Shown piece by piece: positions 14,185-26,821 of a DNA stretch of 64,000 nt (the first letter of the stretch is position 1; each line of letters begins with the position of its first letter). This DNA is from Planococcus citri (taxonomy: Eukaryota; Arthropoda; Insecta; Hemiptera; Pseudococcidae): NCBI RefSeq assembly GCF_950023065.1, contig NC_088679.1, positions 35,898,001 through 35,962,000 of the forward strand. The letters are read 5' to 3'. Both the position numbers and the translations under genes were made by a program. The notes beneath the pieces were generated by a model, which saw only the letters and a list, made by a program, of their open reading frames with translations, searched no databases and had not been told where the DNA came from.

Positions 14185-17100
14185 ATGAAAAGTGAAACAA
14201 CGCTCATTTCAATTTAATGTAACAGCTGCCATATTTGTACGAGGTTACTTACTTATTAAGATCTATAATTAGTACCTACTTAACGTACTATTTATATTTT
14301 TAAACGCCTATATACCTAAATTATTTTTCAAAAGTGATTATGATCGATGACAATACTACATAATATCGTTTGAATATTCCCTCCTTCGAATTAGGTACCT
14401 AAATTTTTATAAAATCATTATGATGTATTAAATTTTGGTCAATTTTCATCCTATTTGCCTTTCTAATTTTTTCTTCGCTATTTTTTTTATTGCAAAAACT
14501 TTTTTTTTTAAATTGCGTTTTAAAATAATCACGTCCTCCTTGATTATTCAACATATCTAATTTGGTCAATTAGGTAGTTATATAAATGCATTATTAGCTA
14601 TTAATGACTACCGTAAAGTTGTCAGATACCTATATTTTATAAAATGCTTGCTTCCTTCACCTGGTTACCACTTTCATCAATATTGAAATTTGAATTATTT
14701 TAGAGTAATATAACGTATTTTTGATTACTAATACGAGTATAGGTACGATCCAAGGACTATTTCAATTTTATTTTAAGTAAAAACCAAAATTGCCTCCCTT
14801 GCCTTTGTTTGTTTGTTTGTGTTTTTTTTGTGAAATACCCACGTATTGTGTATATTTGTAATATAATTTGGAATATTTATAAGTTATTTCTAAAATGTAA
14901 ATAAATTTCACAAAAAATACCTACTAAAAATTATAAGAATATTATAAAAATACGTAAACATACCTACCATTCAACACTTTAAAAAAAAGTTGTTTCTTTA
15001 TAAATATAGATGAAAAAAGAATCAGAATACTGAATTATTATTTTTTTAAGTTTAGTTCATGTGTATGTACTTACTTACTTACCTTCGCCACTTTTTTCCC
15101 TCGTGCTTTTAACTATACCTACATAAAAAGAAAGGAATTATTTTTATTACGAGGATGATTTCCTCAAATCACCTATTTTTCACATACCCTTCCTCTCTTG
15201 TATTCATTTATGAACATACTTCCTATTTTCTCCCTTTTTTTTATTTATTTTTTATTTTTACGCTTATTTTATATACAATAAAAATTGTTCATTTAATAAT
15301 TTTAATACCTACATTTAAATGAATAATATATTACCTACCTAGCTATTATAATAATCTTAATTTGAACGTTTTTTTCTTCCTTTTACGATATCATCGATGA
15401 CATGATGAAACCATTGTGTAGGTTACCTTCATACTCGTACTATGTGTTTATTTTAAATAACGACATATTTTTAATTATTAATTTTTTTTCATTGAAGCTT
15501 ATCGATGTACAAATTTTTAGTAATTATTTCCCAAACACATTGAATGTAAATTTTCTTCCCGTTGTATATTTGAATCTATCACACGCATTGTATAATAATT
15601 TATAGGAGAAAAAATTATTTGTAAGTATAATGATGCTTTGCTATGTGTACAGATACATATTACCATTTTGTTGACTGTTCTCTGCTACTTTTCATTAAAA
15701 TTATTGTACCAAAAATTATCAAATTTTTTATATCATCATCAATATTCGAACATCTGTATTGGAAAAAGGCGTCAAATTTTTTGCAATCAATTTGATAATA
15801 GGTAGGTAAGTACGAGTAATTATGAAGATTATTATTGAAGCTAAAAAGCTGAAATTTGAGATCACTGACAACCAGACACTTGAAACGTACGATCATATCC
15901 AATTCATCATTTCATTTAAATAATCAGAATTTCAAGTTTAAATAATATGGGTATATAATTTTCTTGAAACTGAAGGGTTTTCAAAACTAACTCTGTAGCA
16001 CAAAAAAGAAATCATACAAGTAGAATTATGCTTTTTGTCCAAGGCTGATATCCGGAAATTACCCTAGCCACATCCTGAGATGACCCAAGACCCATACGTG
16101 AATGCGGCTGGTGGGAACTCGCTCTACTTTTTTTTCTGCTTCGAAACAGTCGACATTTTTGGATGAAAAGCATATTCTATGGAAGTCGAGGAGCAAGCGA
16201 AGAATATTTATGTGTATTTTAACGCATCCAGAGTATCTCCATTTATTGTAAGTTGTATGTACTTTGGGCAGAGAAAATTTGTTATTTTATGGGTTAAAAA
16301 TGACAAAAAGCGACGTCATTTATAAAGCGATATTACGTTAATCTTGAAAGTTGCAGCCTATACAAACGCGAGTAGCGATGATAATTTAGTATTATTTGTC
16401 GTCGTTTGTGCCAATAAATCATTAATACCGAGCTCGCTTCAATGCATTCAACACATATTTTGGCTCACCATGTATGCCGTCATCATTTTACCCATTTACT
16501 TGAGAATTATAAGATTTTGAATGGCCTACAAATTGCTAATAAATGGAATAATGATAATGACCAACAAAACGACTTCAATATTTTATAATACGGCGTTTCT
16601 TCGAGCTCGTGAATTTTATTTATTTTATCTACGTTAGATCGATCCACAGCATGTTCAGAAAACAAGTACAGTACCTACCTATACCTTCTTTAGTAAGTAC
16701 AATAGGTACCACTATTCGTGATTAAAAATTAAAAAATAAAATTACAGAATAACAATAATGTGGGCTGTAAGCCTGTAAACCCTTTTGAATTTCAAGAAAA
16801 TTTACGATGTATGAATAAGCGCCGTCAATAAAATACATCGACAGCTTCGGGAAGGCGTGAGGTGTGATGTTATCCAAATATTCATCACACTGTGCGAAAC
16901 TTTCGCTTTCCAGTTTCCCCCGTTTGAATGTAATGATAAAGAAAAGAAAAACGAATAAAATCACTCTCTCTCTCTCTAAGTATATATTTTTTTCAAATAA
17001 CTTATACAAATACGAAATATTTGCCCGATTTAGCTCGTGTAACTTATACCTACTTGTATTTGCACGTTGCTTGTATGCCGAGTTTTTCTTTCTGCGTTTT

Positions 17101-18187
17101 CCGCTCACTTCAGACCAATCGTAAATCATATTTTGATACAGCCTCGTTCGTATAAATGGACTTACCGCTTGGAAAATACATGCATGTGATACTTACACTT
17201 GTCAGAATTGATTGCGCTGTATTTCAATCACTAACGAATGACTGAATCATTTTTTTTCTCATCGAGATTTAGATTTATAATATGTATTATAAAATCCGTA
17301 CAATGTATCTACAATTCGTATAGGTAATTCAAATGATTTCGATTCTTTATACTGAGGCCATTTTTTAATATTCGTATTCATCTTATAGGAAAAAAAAAAT
17401 CATCAGCGGAAAAATCACCCCAATGTTTACGTATAGTGTAGTTCAACAAATTGTTGCAATTAAGCATTTTTTAAGTAATATGTGAGCATTACTATGCTGC
17501 AGTTTCAAGAATGATAATTCGTCTCATCTGCAATCCTCGCGAGGACTTCGGTATACAAAACCAGAACGAATAATAAATTACCATTACGTATTTACCTACC
17601 TATTTTTTAATTCTTATACATGTATATTGTATAAGATGGACAAAAATATCTATACTAAAATGTAATGCTCGTATACAAATAATTATATTTTGAATAGGTA
17701 CCTTATTCGCAATCAGTTCAATTGATTACGTATTAGGTAGGTATGGTATATAGATAAATGCTTAAATAGGTACTCGTACGTACATATAAGTATATCCGTG
17801 CGTATCTAATTTAATGGTTTGAAAATAGAATAACACATGTGTGAATTTTTATAATTTAACAACTGTTGCACAACAAGCCGAGAATAGACGTATAATTATT
17901 TTAGGTGTTGTTTATTAATAGGTGCTGTGATTTTCAATTTTGCCGACGTTTTATTCATTTGAATTCATAAGTATATTTGCTGGATACCTACATTTCAGGT
18001 AGGTACCTACCTATGCTCACCATTTTTTCATGATTGAGTATAGATACAGATCAGTTTTAGCTGAAAAACTAGATAAGATGCAACTGGCAAAAAATACTTT
18101 TACAGCGTAGCCCATTTGAGGAAGAAAAGTATTTTTTTTTTTTTTAAATCAGCACATATTTTTAATTCTTTCAGATCCTAGTCCACT
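14185..18187. other. 3' flank of unc-13-4 and intergenic spacer
   Basis: Begins with the probable 3' UTR (AATAAA at 14900-14905). The rest is AT-rich spacer with TACC-type motifs and a short CT run near 16970. Longer frames on both strands at about 16722-17129 overlap each other and show no family features. An acceptor-like TTCTTTCAG just before P1 (about 18165-18174) suggests that P1 has a non-coding first exon in this spacer. Confidence 0.5.
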
Positions 18188-18559
18188 ATGAAAATAACAT
18201 TATTATGCATAACGGTTTACTTATCTTTGCACATGATGAATTGCAAACCAACACCGAGACTCGGATTTGGCACAGGAATGTTAGCTGGATTAGGAACAGC
18301 TGCAGCTGTGCATGGATTAACTCACTCATCCGCATATTATTATACTCCACCTCCTGTTGTGATGGCTCCTCCAGTAGCGGTATCTCCTACAGTAATTGTT
18401 GCTCCACCACCGCCGGTGTTTATGGAACCTCCGACAGTAATGATGCAGCCCACAGTAATAGCAACTCCTGCAGCTACAATGCCACCACCAACAATGGCAC
18501 CTCCATTTGTAATGCCAGCCACACCGACAGCAATACCTCCAGCAATCACAGTTCCTTAA
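18188..18559 (+). CDS. P1: small secreted proline-rich protein, KPTP-GFG-GMLAGLGT family
   Basis: The protein has 123 residues. Residues 1-19 (MKITLLCITVYLSLHMMNC) form a signal peptide, and the mature chain would begin KPTPR. Next come a glycine-zipper-like hydrophobic stretch GFGTGMLAGLGTAAAV and a tail rich in PPP, PPVVM and TVI words. There are no cysteines after the signal. The start is the first ATG after an acceptor-like TTTCAG; P2 aligns from the same MKITLLC. P2, P3 and P4 are paralogues. I do not recognise a named family. A secreted matrix, salivary or cuticular role is possible but unproven. Confidence 0.8.
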   Translation: MKITLLCITVYLSLHMMNCKPTPRLGFGTGMLAGLGTAAAVHGLTHSSAYYYTPPPVVMAPPVAVSPTVIVAPPPPVFMEPPTVMMQPTVIATPAATMPPPTMAPPFVMPATPTAIPPAITVP

Positions 18560-19617
18560 TCAGGGACCTTCAGCAGTAGTGGGGGCATCAAACCGATAAG
18601 TGATTAAATTTCATAATTTCACCCTATAATTATAAGAAAAAAGCGTGATTCTGCAGCTATGACTCCTTCTAGTCCAGCGCATTCAGCAACCCAATTTTGC
18701 CAAAATCTCAGAATAGGCAGTAATTTCCATTTAATTCTCAAAATATTTTTTTACACTGGCATTTAAAGAATATTTAAATGTAGGTAGCTACCTACCTTCT
18801 CTTGATTTTTGGGAGCCAAAACCGTTTTTGATAATGTCACTGTGTATCAAAATTTCACTGTCTGGCAAATTGTCAACATTATACTCAGAATCAATGACTA
18901 TGGCATGAACACAGTTAATCGTTCTTACTTATTGAGCTCAGGTTTTATATCGAAGGTATTGCTCATTTTTTGAATAGAGATGGTTTTGAAAATGTTCGAA
19001 AAGGTCATTTATAAATGAATACTCATCACATCTGAAACATTATCAGTCTCGTATAAAGTATCTAGGTAAGTAGTTTTTATAAAATACTACTAGTACTTTT
19101 TGATGAGGGATGTCCAATGTATTCAAAGCCTTGAACCTATCCACTCATTTAACAACAACAATGTACGAACTTGATACACATTATTATTATTTTACATGAT
19201 AAAAATATTAAATGAAATGGTTTGAAAGCCAATAACATGGTGCTAATGGTATTTGAAGATAGCGAATATCTGTTCACATAATACTCATAATTTGATGACA
19301 AAAAAGAGGAAAAATATACACATTAACTGTCAACTACCTATGTACAAAGTAAATATTGGCTTCTGGCCGTACTGCCCTTATACTAACAAAAAAATACATT
19401 TTTTTGAAATTTTCAAACCAAAGCTCATTTTACTCGAGTAAAATTTAATCAAACAGTTAGTACATACATACCATTTAGGCGGACAAATCCACCAAGGTAA
19501 ATCCACAACTTTTATTATCTAATGACAGGGTGCAGAGCACATCTCGAGTAGAAAATAACCTACAACTGCAAGGTATTATATCATAATTTTAATTATTTGA
19601 TTTTCTTTGGATCCAAG
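18560..19617. other. Spacer P1-P2 including a block conserved upstream of P3
   Basis: Non-coding. The part at about 19240-19470 is clearly similar to about 20925-21140 upstream of P3, consistent with duplicated 5' regulatory DNA. Nothing else is recognised. Confidence 0.55.
19240..19470 (+). promoter_or_regulatory. Conserved 5' block of P2, also present before P3
   Basis: Shared words with 20925-21140 in the same order include TTTGATGACAAAAA / TTTATGACAAAAA, GTCAACTACCT / GCCAACTACCT, GAGTAAATATT-like, CCTTATACTAACAAAAAAAT / CCTTATACCAACAAAAAAAT, and CTCATTTTACTCGAGTAAAAT. Conservation outside any reading frame 150-380 bp before two paralogous starts suggests promoter or first-exon function, although recent duplication alone could explain it. 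Confidence 0.5.
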
Positions 19618-19923
19618 ATGAAGATAACATTATTGTGCATGATTTTCTTCTTATCGCTGTACATGATGAGTTCTAAACCTACACCAAAACCAGGATTTGG
19701 CCTAGGAATGTTAGCTGGGTTAGGAACGTATGCTCTTTTCAATCATCATTTTTCACCTCCGCCTCCGCCTCCACCTCCACCTCCGGTTGTAGCACCTCCA
19801 CCAGTTGCAGTTCCTCCTACAGTGATTTATGCTCCATCACCTCCAGTTATGCAGCCTCCAGTTATGCAACCCCCAGTAATGATGCCTCCTCAAGCAATAA
19901 TGCCACCTCCTGCAATGTACTAG
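19618..19923 (+). CDS. P2: small secreted proline-rich protein, paralogue of P1 and P3
   Basis: The protein has 101 residues. Signal peptide MKITLLCMIFFLSLYMMSS, then KPTPKPGFGLGMLAGLGTYA, then a run of ten prolines and repeated PPVMQPPVMQPPVMMPP. The ATG is preceded by GGATCCAAG, where P1 has CAGATCCTAGTCCACT; a longer frame upstream has no ATG. AATAAA lies at 20073-20078. It is shorter than P1 and P3 because the tail repeats differ in number. The function is unknown. Confidence 0.8.
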   Translation: MKITLLCMIFFLSLYMMSSKPTPKPGFGLGMLAGLGTYALFNHHFSPPPPPPPPPPVVAPPPVAVPPTVIYAPSPPVMQPPVMQPPVMMPPQAIMPPPAMY

Positions 19924-21237
19924 CAACACTTCCATCCTCAATACCGTGACATTTCCGGCAGTGGTAGGTATGATAAAATATATGGGCGACTTCGTTTCTA
20001 TTCACCGAAAAAAGGTGGCTTCTTATTTTATGTACTTAACTTACGTACTTTACAATCTGTATCTTGTGTACAAATAAATTTTTCAATACGTACAATGAGA
20101 AGAATAAGGGAAATAATAAAATTATTTTAAACTGATGAATAGACCAGACTATAGTAATACATTGAGGAATTGCTGCACTTGAGTTTAAAAATAAATTTTC
20201 TTACATTCTATTCTTATACGAAACTCAAAAGAAAGGCAGCCATTCTATCAAGCAAAATAGGGTACACCTCCGTCCACCAAGTCCAAAGCAACACCGATGT
20301 CAGCAAAAATATCCAACTCAATCATCTGTTCAAAAAACCAATCAAATCTATAAGTTACAATAGAAAAAATTCAAGTCTTGAACGAATGAATTATTTTGTT
20401 AAGCATGTGAGCGATCGTTCCACATGGAGTAGGAGTCTTTCAAACACAACCAACGCCTGAATCCGAATATCTGGGTAATAGGTAACTTGAAATTTTAATC
20501 GGAACCTCCTGAAAACTGAACAAAAAGTTTGAAAGTCGAACTTTTTTGGATCGAGTTCTCCCAAGTTGAAGATTAAAGAAATTCGTCATGCTTAGAGGGA
20601 CTCAAAGGAATGGTAATTTTTCAAGAAATTTCCAGAGGTATTGGAAAACCAGTTTGCACTCACGTGCACCTCACAAATATGTACCTGAAATTCGTGTTCA
20701 GCGTATCAAAATTCAAGAAACACTACCTATACCAAAATTCAGCTTTCCGCCCCACTTTTCTACGTAAAATGCTAATTCTCCTGGACTGGTAGATAGATAC
20801 CTATTCAAAGTATTCTGTACAAACTTCCAATGCATGCAATGTAATGTAATTTTAATTAAAATAAACTAAATAATTACCCACTAATCACACGATAGCGATA
20901 GTAAAGTATTCAAATACCAGTACGGGAAATGACTGTTCAAATAAATTACACAATTTTATGACAAAAAGAGAGAAACACGCTCATATTATTGCCAACTACC
21001 TGCGCAGAGTAAATATTATCTCCCGGCCATTACAGCCTTATACCAACAAAAAAATTAATTTTTGAAAATTTTCAAAACAAATCTCATTTTATTCGAGTAA
21101 AATTCCGTAAAACGTTGATTGCGTATGTTATCATTTGCGTCAGTGGATCCATTCAAAAAACTCGTATACCTACTGCCTGCCAAGATAAACTGACAATTGA
21201 CATCCTTCTCTATTTAATAACGCCGCAGGATAACAAA
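19924..21237. other. Spacer P2-P3
   Basis: Holds the P2 3' UTR and the 20925-21140 conserved 5' block of P3. The open frame at 20170-20460 has no recognisable features and is not called. Otherwise nothing is seen. Confidence 0.5.
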
Positions 21238-21672
21238 ATGTAAGTAATGATAAAATACCTTTGAACCATTGAGAATTGTAATTTTCATAATTCAAATTTG
21301 CTTAGGTTCAAGATAAACGCAGCTTTATTATGCGTAACTTTCTTTTTTTACCTGCACTGGCACACGGTAAATAGTAAACCTACACCGAGAGGAGGATTTG
21401 GTCTAGGAATGTTAGCTGGGTTAGGAACATACGCAGCTTTTTCTCACCCTTTCAATAACTTTTTTTCACCACCACCACCGCCGCCGCTACCACCGGTTGT
21501 AATGGCCCCTCCAGCAGCTCCTCCCACAGTCATATTTGCTCCACCACCACCGATGTTTATGCAGCCTCCGGTGATGGCTTATCCACCGGTAATGGCTTAT
21601 CCTCCAACAGTAATGCCAGCACCAACAATGTCACCTTCAGCTGCAGTGCTACCACCACCTTCAGTGGGATGA
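21238..21672 (+). CDS. P3: secreted proline-rich protein whose start codon is split by an intron
   Basis: Predicted CDS is 21238-21239 joined to 21306-21672, giving 122 residues. Exon 2 has no in-frame ATG before the signal peptide; the frame upstream opens only at TTG. A strong donor AT|GTAAGT at 21239/21240 and acceptor GCTTAG at 21305 reconstitute AT+G, giving MFKINAALLCVTFFFYLHW. The MF start matches P4, which begins MFYMKLALLCVTF. Mature part: KPTPRGGFGLGMLAGLGTYAAF, then PPPPPPLPPVVM and repeated MAYPPV. AATAAA lies at 21762-21767. The coding region is firm; the split start is inferred and could be replaced by a non-AUG start. Confidence 0.75.
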
Positions 21673-24649
21673 TAATATCATAATGACAGTTTTACTCAAA
21701 GTTGCCTACAAGAGTAGGTATCTACAATTCTATGTACATACATAACTGTGTTAAACGTTCAAATAAATTTTTCATTAGATACCCAAATAAAAAAAGAAAA
21801 TTTAGTAGGTACCTATTATTAATTTTAATTCAGGGAGTTCCGACTTGAAGAGTTTAAACTGCCTGAAAATTTATGTTTTTTCAATTCATTACCCGCGAGT
21901 TAAAGTCGTTTCTCACAAGTGATGGGTTATATTAACATTGCTTAGTTTGCCACATTTGATTTTGAAGCGCAAAATATTCCTTTCTTTCCATAAAAAATCA
22001 TGATAGTATTTCCCTCGTTTTTCCTATTTCTTAAAAATTAAAATTATAAAAAAGTACCAAAAAACACATTTAAAAAAAATGTCATGCAAGACAAAAAATG
22101 AAAAAGAAATCACACTTACCTACAAGCTGATTTTAAAATTTTGGCATAAGTAAACAGCTCGATATCTCTCTCTTTTTTTTTAAAAAAAAAAGAAGAGGAA
22201 AACGACTTAAAATCCAAAAATTTCTTCACTTTTTCGGTCAAAATTTTAAATTTTTAAAATTTCTCAATTTTTTCCCATTTTTTTTCGAAACTCTTTCACA
22301 TATTTCATTTTTTTGTCTCTCAGAGGTGTATCTATTTCTCCCACGAGCTCTTTTTTACCCAGTAGGTATTTTTCACGATTTGGGAAATTTTCAACAGTAT
22401 TTTGCTAAGATTGGGTGGTTTGTCTGGTAAGATATTGAATAAGTAAGTAACCTGTGCGAAAAACTAAAAAAGTTAAAAACCAGTTCATTTCCTTGAGGAG
22501 CTGTGCTGAGCTTTTGGGGAAGGTTTCTTCCGAACTCAAATACGTAAATAATATTGTGAAGGATAGAGATTTCACCCAGAATAATTAATTTTTCAAAATC
22601 GTAAACGATATTTTTGTGGTGAAAAGAGGAATATCAGTGCAATATGAAGTTCTGGTCCATGTATAAATCGTTAGTTATTTCGCAAAGGTAGGCAATAGGT
22701 AATTAATTGTGGTTTTTTTTTCGCCCCTCACAAATTCATTGGTGATTCTGTTCGTTCTCAGCAGCGCTTCAATTCAAAAAAAAAATCCTATTCTCTAGTG
22801 AAAATTGCCGTTGAAATAAAGTACGGTATTCAATTCTCAGTAACTCTTACTTTTTTCTCTGCCAAAGTTTTTGTCGTGAATAAAGTTTCAATCATAACAT
22901 CGTTTAAATTTTGAAAGTACTCCATATTGCAGCGTAACAAATCGAGAGTGCGAGCTGAAGGTTAGGGATGAAAAGTTTCCCAGATGGCGGAGAGGAGTTC
23001 CCTAAATGCAGTTGATCACGAAGAAAGAATGAAGCCTATACCCATCCTCCAGAAGAAGAGGCTCTAGTTATAGCTGAATGATTAAAATTTATTGCTATCG
23101 TATCCTGAACATTAATTCAAAAGTAGGTAGGTACCTACCTATTTTTTACACTAGAAATTGAATTATTTTTCAAAAACCGAATTTCTACATAATGAAAGTC
23201 GCTCTAATAGGTATTTTATTACACACGCGAGATATGGCAGAAGCAGTGGTAGAAATACGAGTAGAATACGGGAGCTAGGTTGATAATCTTAAGGTTAAAC
23301 GACGACACTAACCCGGGCACCCGACACCCGGTACGTCTTATTCTTGGAACGGTAATTACTTTAAAGTTAACATAACTTAAATTCAATTCCCGCTTCCAAT
23401 AAATTTTACGTCCAGAGAGCGTCGCAATTCGTCTGGATAAATAATTGGCCTTTCTATTCGCGGTAATAACAACACACGGACGTTGTTAGATTAACGTATA
23501 AATTCGAATATAATGCCTTCATAAGTAAAGTACTAAACGACGGGTAAATTGCCCAATTAGGAAGTTATCCTCGATACCACCGGGTCTTGTTAAGATAAAT
23601 TATGAAAATCCTTACATAGCGCCGTTTAAATGATACGCCTATTAAAATCTCTTTTGAAGTTACCAAAAAGGGTGAGAGATTTTAGTTACACACCGAAAAA
23701 CAGACTCCTCTGAGCGTGAAATTAAGTCGGAATAAAGATTATTTCTCCGTCTTCAAGATGTCTGTGCGAAAATTCTTTGAATTTTGAATCGCAATGAGAT
23801 ATTTAAAAAGCAATAATATCCGAGCACGGTGCAAAAATAAACCCCCTTCCTATATAGATTAGGTACTACGAAGTACCCAGGCGATATAGCGATACCTACC
23901 TACTTATTCTTTGAAAATTCAATGACCCGACCATTCTGCAAATAACGCCCATTGAACTATCAAAAATAATTAAACCTTTAGCTCATTAAGTTTTCTTTAG
24001 TATCATTATACACTTGATTCGCCACATCCAAGTAGTTAGTTTGCATATTACGCTATGCGGCATATCAGCCAGCGAATCAAAAGCCACTCGCGAAATCTCT
24101 TTCAATTTGATTTTACAAACAACGTCACATGTAATTAAGCACTCGAAAACGTGCCCAGTTGTCCACTGCACGGTGCATCGAGTGCCCATGTTTTTTTGCG
24201 CTTTCGTCAATAATAGCACACTCGTTTCCATTTTACGAGTATGTTGCCTTTTGATGGTGCAAAGGGTTGACTACCTACAGCATTGTTATACGAAGGCGTT
24301 TTTCTCGCCATGTGCACAATTTCAAACAAAAAGTAGTCTTTTAATCTAATGATGCGCGGAAACAAGAGAACTACGAGTATGCATTATTTACCCGCAATTG
24401 GTGAAAAAACATGTATTTTCAATGATGTATGACGTTGTATTTGCATCCGTCACGAGTTGGTATTTTTTAGAAACCAAAATTTATGGGCTATAAATGTAAG
24501 CTTAAGTCAACCTAATACTTTTTTTCTTTTTAGAAATTCGAATTGTGTTAATTCATTTGTTTGCAGTACCTACGCAGTAGGTACAGTGTTTCGTAAAATT
24601 TCATTTTCATCTTTATGATCGAAGAGGATCCAAAAATGCACTATATAAG
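21673..24649. other. Gene-free spacer with a CpG-richer block
   Basis: Mostly AT-rich. The part at about 23210-24430 has noticeably more CG dinucleotides and no obvious repeats. Opposing frames at 23986-24231 (minus) and 24014-24349 (plus) overlap and neither shows known motifs. It could be regulatory DNA or an unrecognised non-coding exon; I cannot decide. Confidence 0.4.
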
Positions 24650-25399
24650 GGTAAGGGCACCAATTATGGACCAGTCCGTAATATGGACCAGCGCCCGTTC
24701 TCATCGAATTAGCGCAGTATCTGTCAGGAAAAAATGTTTTCCGATGTATTTTTCACTAAAAAAAAAACAAAGGAGACAAAAATTACAACAGTGAAGTCAA
24801 AACTCACTGAGAAATTTACAAAAAACTGTTTTAAGACACTAAAAAAATTTTTAGTGTGTTCTTCAACTCTTATTAAAATATATATGTGGTGTAATTTTCT
24901 AAATGTTATTGAGGTTCATAATATCAAAAAAGGACGTAGTTTCTGCTGGAGTGATCAGTTTTTGCTAAAAATGAGGGTATGAACAGAAATTTTTAATGCA
25001 ATGTTTTTTTTAATGGGGTGTGCTAATATGGACCACCTGTGATATTGATTTTTCAACTCATTTTCATCATTTCTTACAGACGCTGAAAAGAGAAATGCTT
25101 GAAATAATTTTTTTGTTCATTTCTAACAGATAAGTATGATGTTTTGAAACGTAAAAATATGTTTATTTTGAAATTCTTGGGGTGGTCCATATTAGGCGTC
25201 CATGAACTTTCAATTTGACACTCGTCATCCAACAATTTAAAAAACATTCAAAATAAAGTTGACCTTCACCCCTGATGTTTTGTTCAGTGTTAGTGGAAGG
25301 ATGGAACTTCATTTTAAGCCTTTGTGGAGGTTTCTAGACCCTATAGTTTTCAAGTGGCAATCCTCCAAAAAAAAGTGGTCCATATTCGGTGCCTCTACC
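24650..25399. mobile_element. Non-autonomous inverted-repeat element (MITE-like), ~750 bp
   Basis: The left end at 24650-24673 (GGTAAGGGCACCAATTATGG...) and the right end at 25376-25399 are imperfect reverse complements over 24 bp (about 4 mismatches). The word ATATGGACCA or its complement TGGTCCATAT recurs near both ends: 24664, 24681 and 25026 forward, 25193 and 25376 inverted. No transposase frame is present. A clear target-site duplication was not found, so the exact borders are uncertain. Confidence 0.6.
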
Positions 25400-25517
25400 T
25401 CTACCAGGCAAAATTTAAGGTGCTGGAATTCATTTTTCAATTTTTAAAGAACTTTTAAAAATTCAAATCCGACTCATTTCTTTCAAAAAAAAAAATCAAA
25501 ATTTGATAAAATTGACA

Positions 25518-25635
25518 TGAATGGCTGAAATTTAGCTTGTACCCTATTTTTGACCTCCCATGTCGATTGGTGATGGTTTAGAATTGTTTTGGAGCCTCTA
25601 GCGAATTTTTGGGTTCTCCAGTTTTCGAAAAAACA
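25518..25635 (+). repeat. Left arm of a ~118-bp inverted repeat
   Basis: Contains CTATTTTTGACCTC, GTCGATTGGTGATGG, CCTCTAGCGAATTTTTGG and CAGTTTTCGAAAAAA. The reverse complement of 26705-26821 carries the same words in the same order with scattered differences. Confidence 0.7.
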
Positions 25636-25969
25636 TTACTATATCTTAGTAGGCTATGATTAAAAAGAAATTCAGCATTTTATAATTTTGCGTATGCTTG
25701 TTCAATTCTGTAGGCAAGCATGTTCGAAAAAAAAATAATTACAAACTCAAAAACTTTATTGGATTTGAACGGTCACAAAAAAATTGTGAAAATATGTGCA
25801 TGAATCTGTGGAGATAGATTTTACCTAAAGCACCTCTCCACGTGTAGGAATCATCACAGGCATTAGCTACCTATTTGTGGTCTAGCAGCACCTAGCTTCT
25901 ATGAGCTTTGCGGGTACCTGGCGACTTACCGCCTCATTACCTACTTTTCAGACACTGAGTGTTTGTACG

Positions 25970-26620
25970 TAACACAACACAGACATTCATCTTAATGATA
26001 ATTACCTTATGAGATAAGAAATCCTTCAGTTATTATTTGTATTGTTTATTTATCAATTACAAAGTAATAACTTACTCAAGCTAATTACACTGAGCCTGTA
26101 CAGTATTACGAAAGAGATGGCATTTTATGCCTAGAGGAGTGCTAAAGCACATCACCATGGGGAACGGGAACAATAAACGGATGTGGGAAGGTCCATCTAC
26201 GTTACTCTTTAAGAAGAGATTTTAAATAAGAATTAATAGTCGTTTTATGTAATAACTCCTGAACCCGAGTTCATCTGGACAACTCTATCAGCATAACTAG
26301 AACAAATCTATTTCAAAATAGATCACTTGAGAATCTTCACCAGTTCATATTTCGAAATAAGACTGGACTTACGCAACTTATTTTGGCTAATAAGATTTAC
26401 GCAAATATGATATAGATAAACTATCTCATCTCCGGAACACTGATAACCAATGCTTACACATTGGGAGTCGCCAAATGACTGGTTTCTCTAGCGTTTCTCG
26501 TTGAACACGAAGTTCTAAGAGAATTAATCCGCCAGAGGTCGTATTACGGAACTATTTCTAATGTTGACTAGAGGCAGAACGAATTTCTCTCGCTTACGCG
26601 ACCGAAAATGCTGTACAATC
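25970..26620. other. Low-repeat segment between inverted arms, possibly a solo-LTR-like insertion
   Basis: About 650 bp with composition unlike its AT-rich surroundings. It lies between the two inverted arms and begins and ends with TGTACG / TGTACA-like words. I found no flanking target duplication, primer-binding site or protein frame. The mobile-element reading is weak. Confidence 0.25.
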
Positions 26621-26704
26621 TGTCTCTACAAATCAATGGAAAGGGTCACAAATATGGTGAGTTCAAGTTTACAGGTTTTGAATTTCATTTTCACACCGTT
26701 TACA

Positions 26705-26821
26705 GCATTTTTTTCGAAAACAGGAGACTCCAAAATCCGCTAGAAGTTCCAGAATCGTTTGAAAACCCATCACCAATCGACTTAAGAGGTCAAAAATAGA
26801 GTACAAATCAAATTTCATCCA
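26705..26821 (-). repeat. Right arm of the inverted repeat
   Basis: Reverse complement of the 25518-25635 family. A further partial relative (GAAAACCCAAAAATCAGCTGAAGGCTCC) occurs near 27286, so this is a dispersed family rather than a unique palindrome. Confidence 0.65.

Noticed and set aside
16722..17129. 135-codon minus-strand frame and 86-codon plus-strand frame
   Set aside because: They overlap each other in AT-rich DNA, no homology features, no splice partners.
23986..24349. Overlapping frames on both strands in the CpG-richer block
   Set aside because: Neither has recognisable motifs; kept only as an unexplained block.
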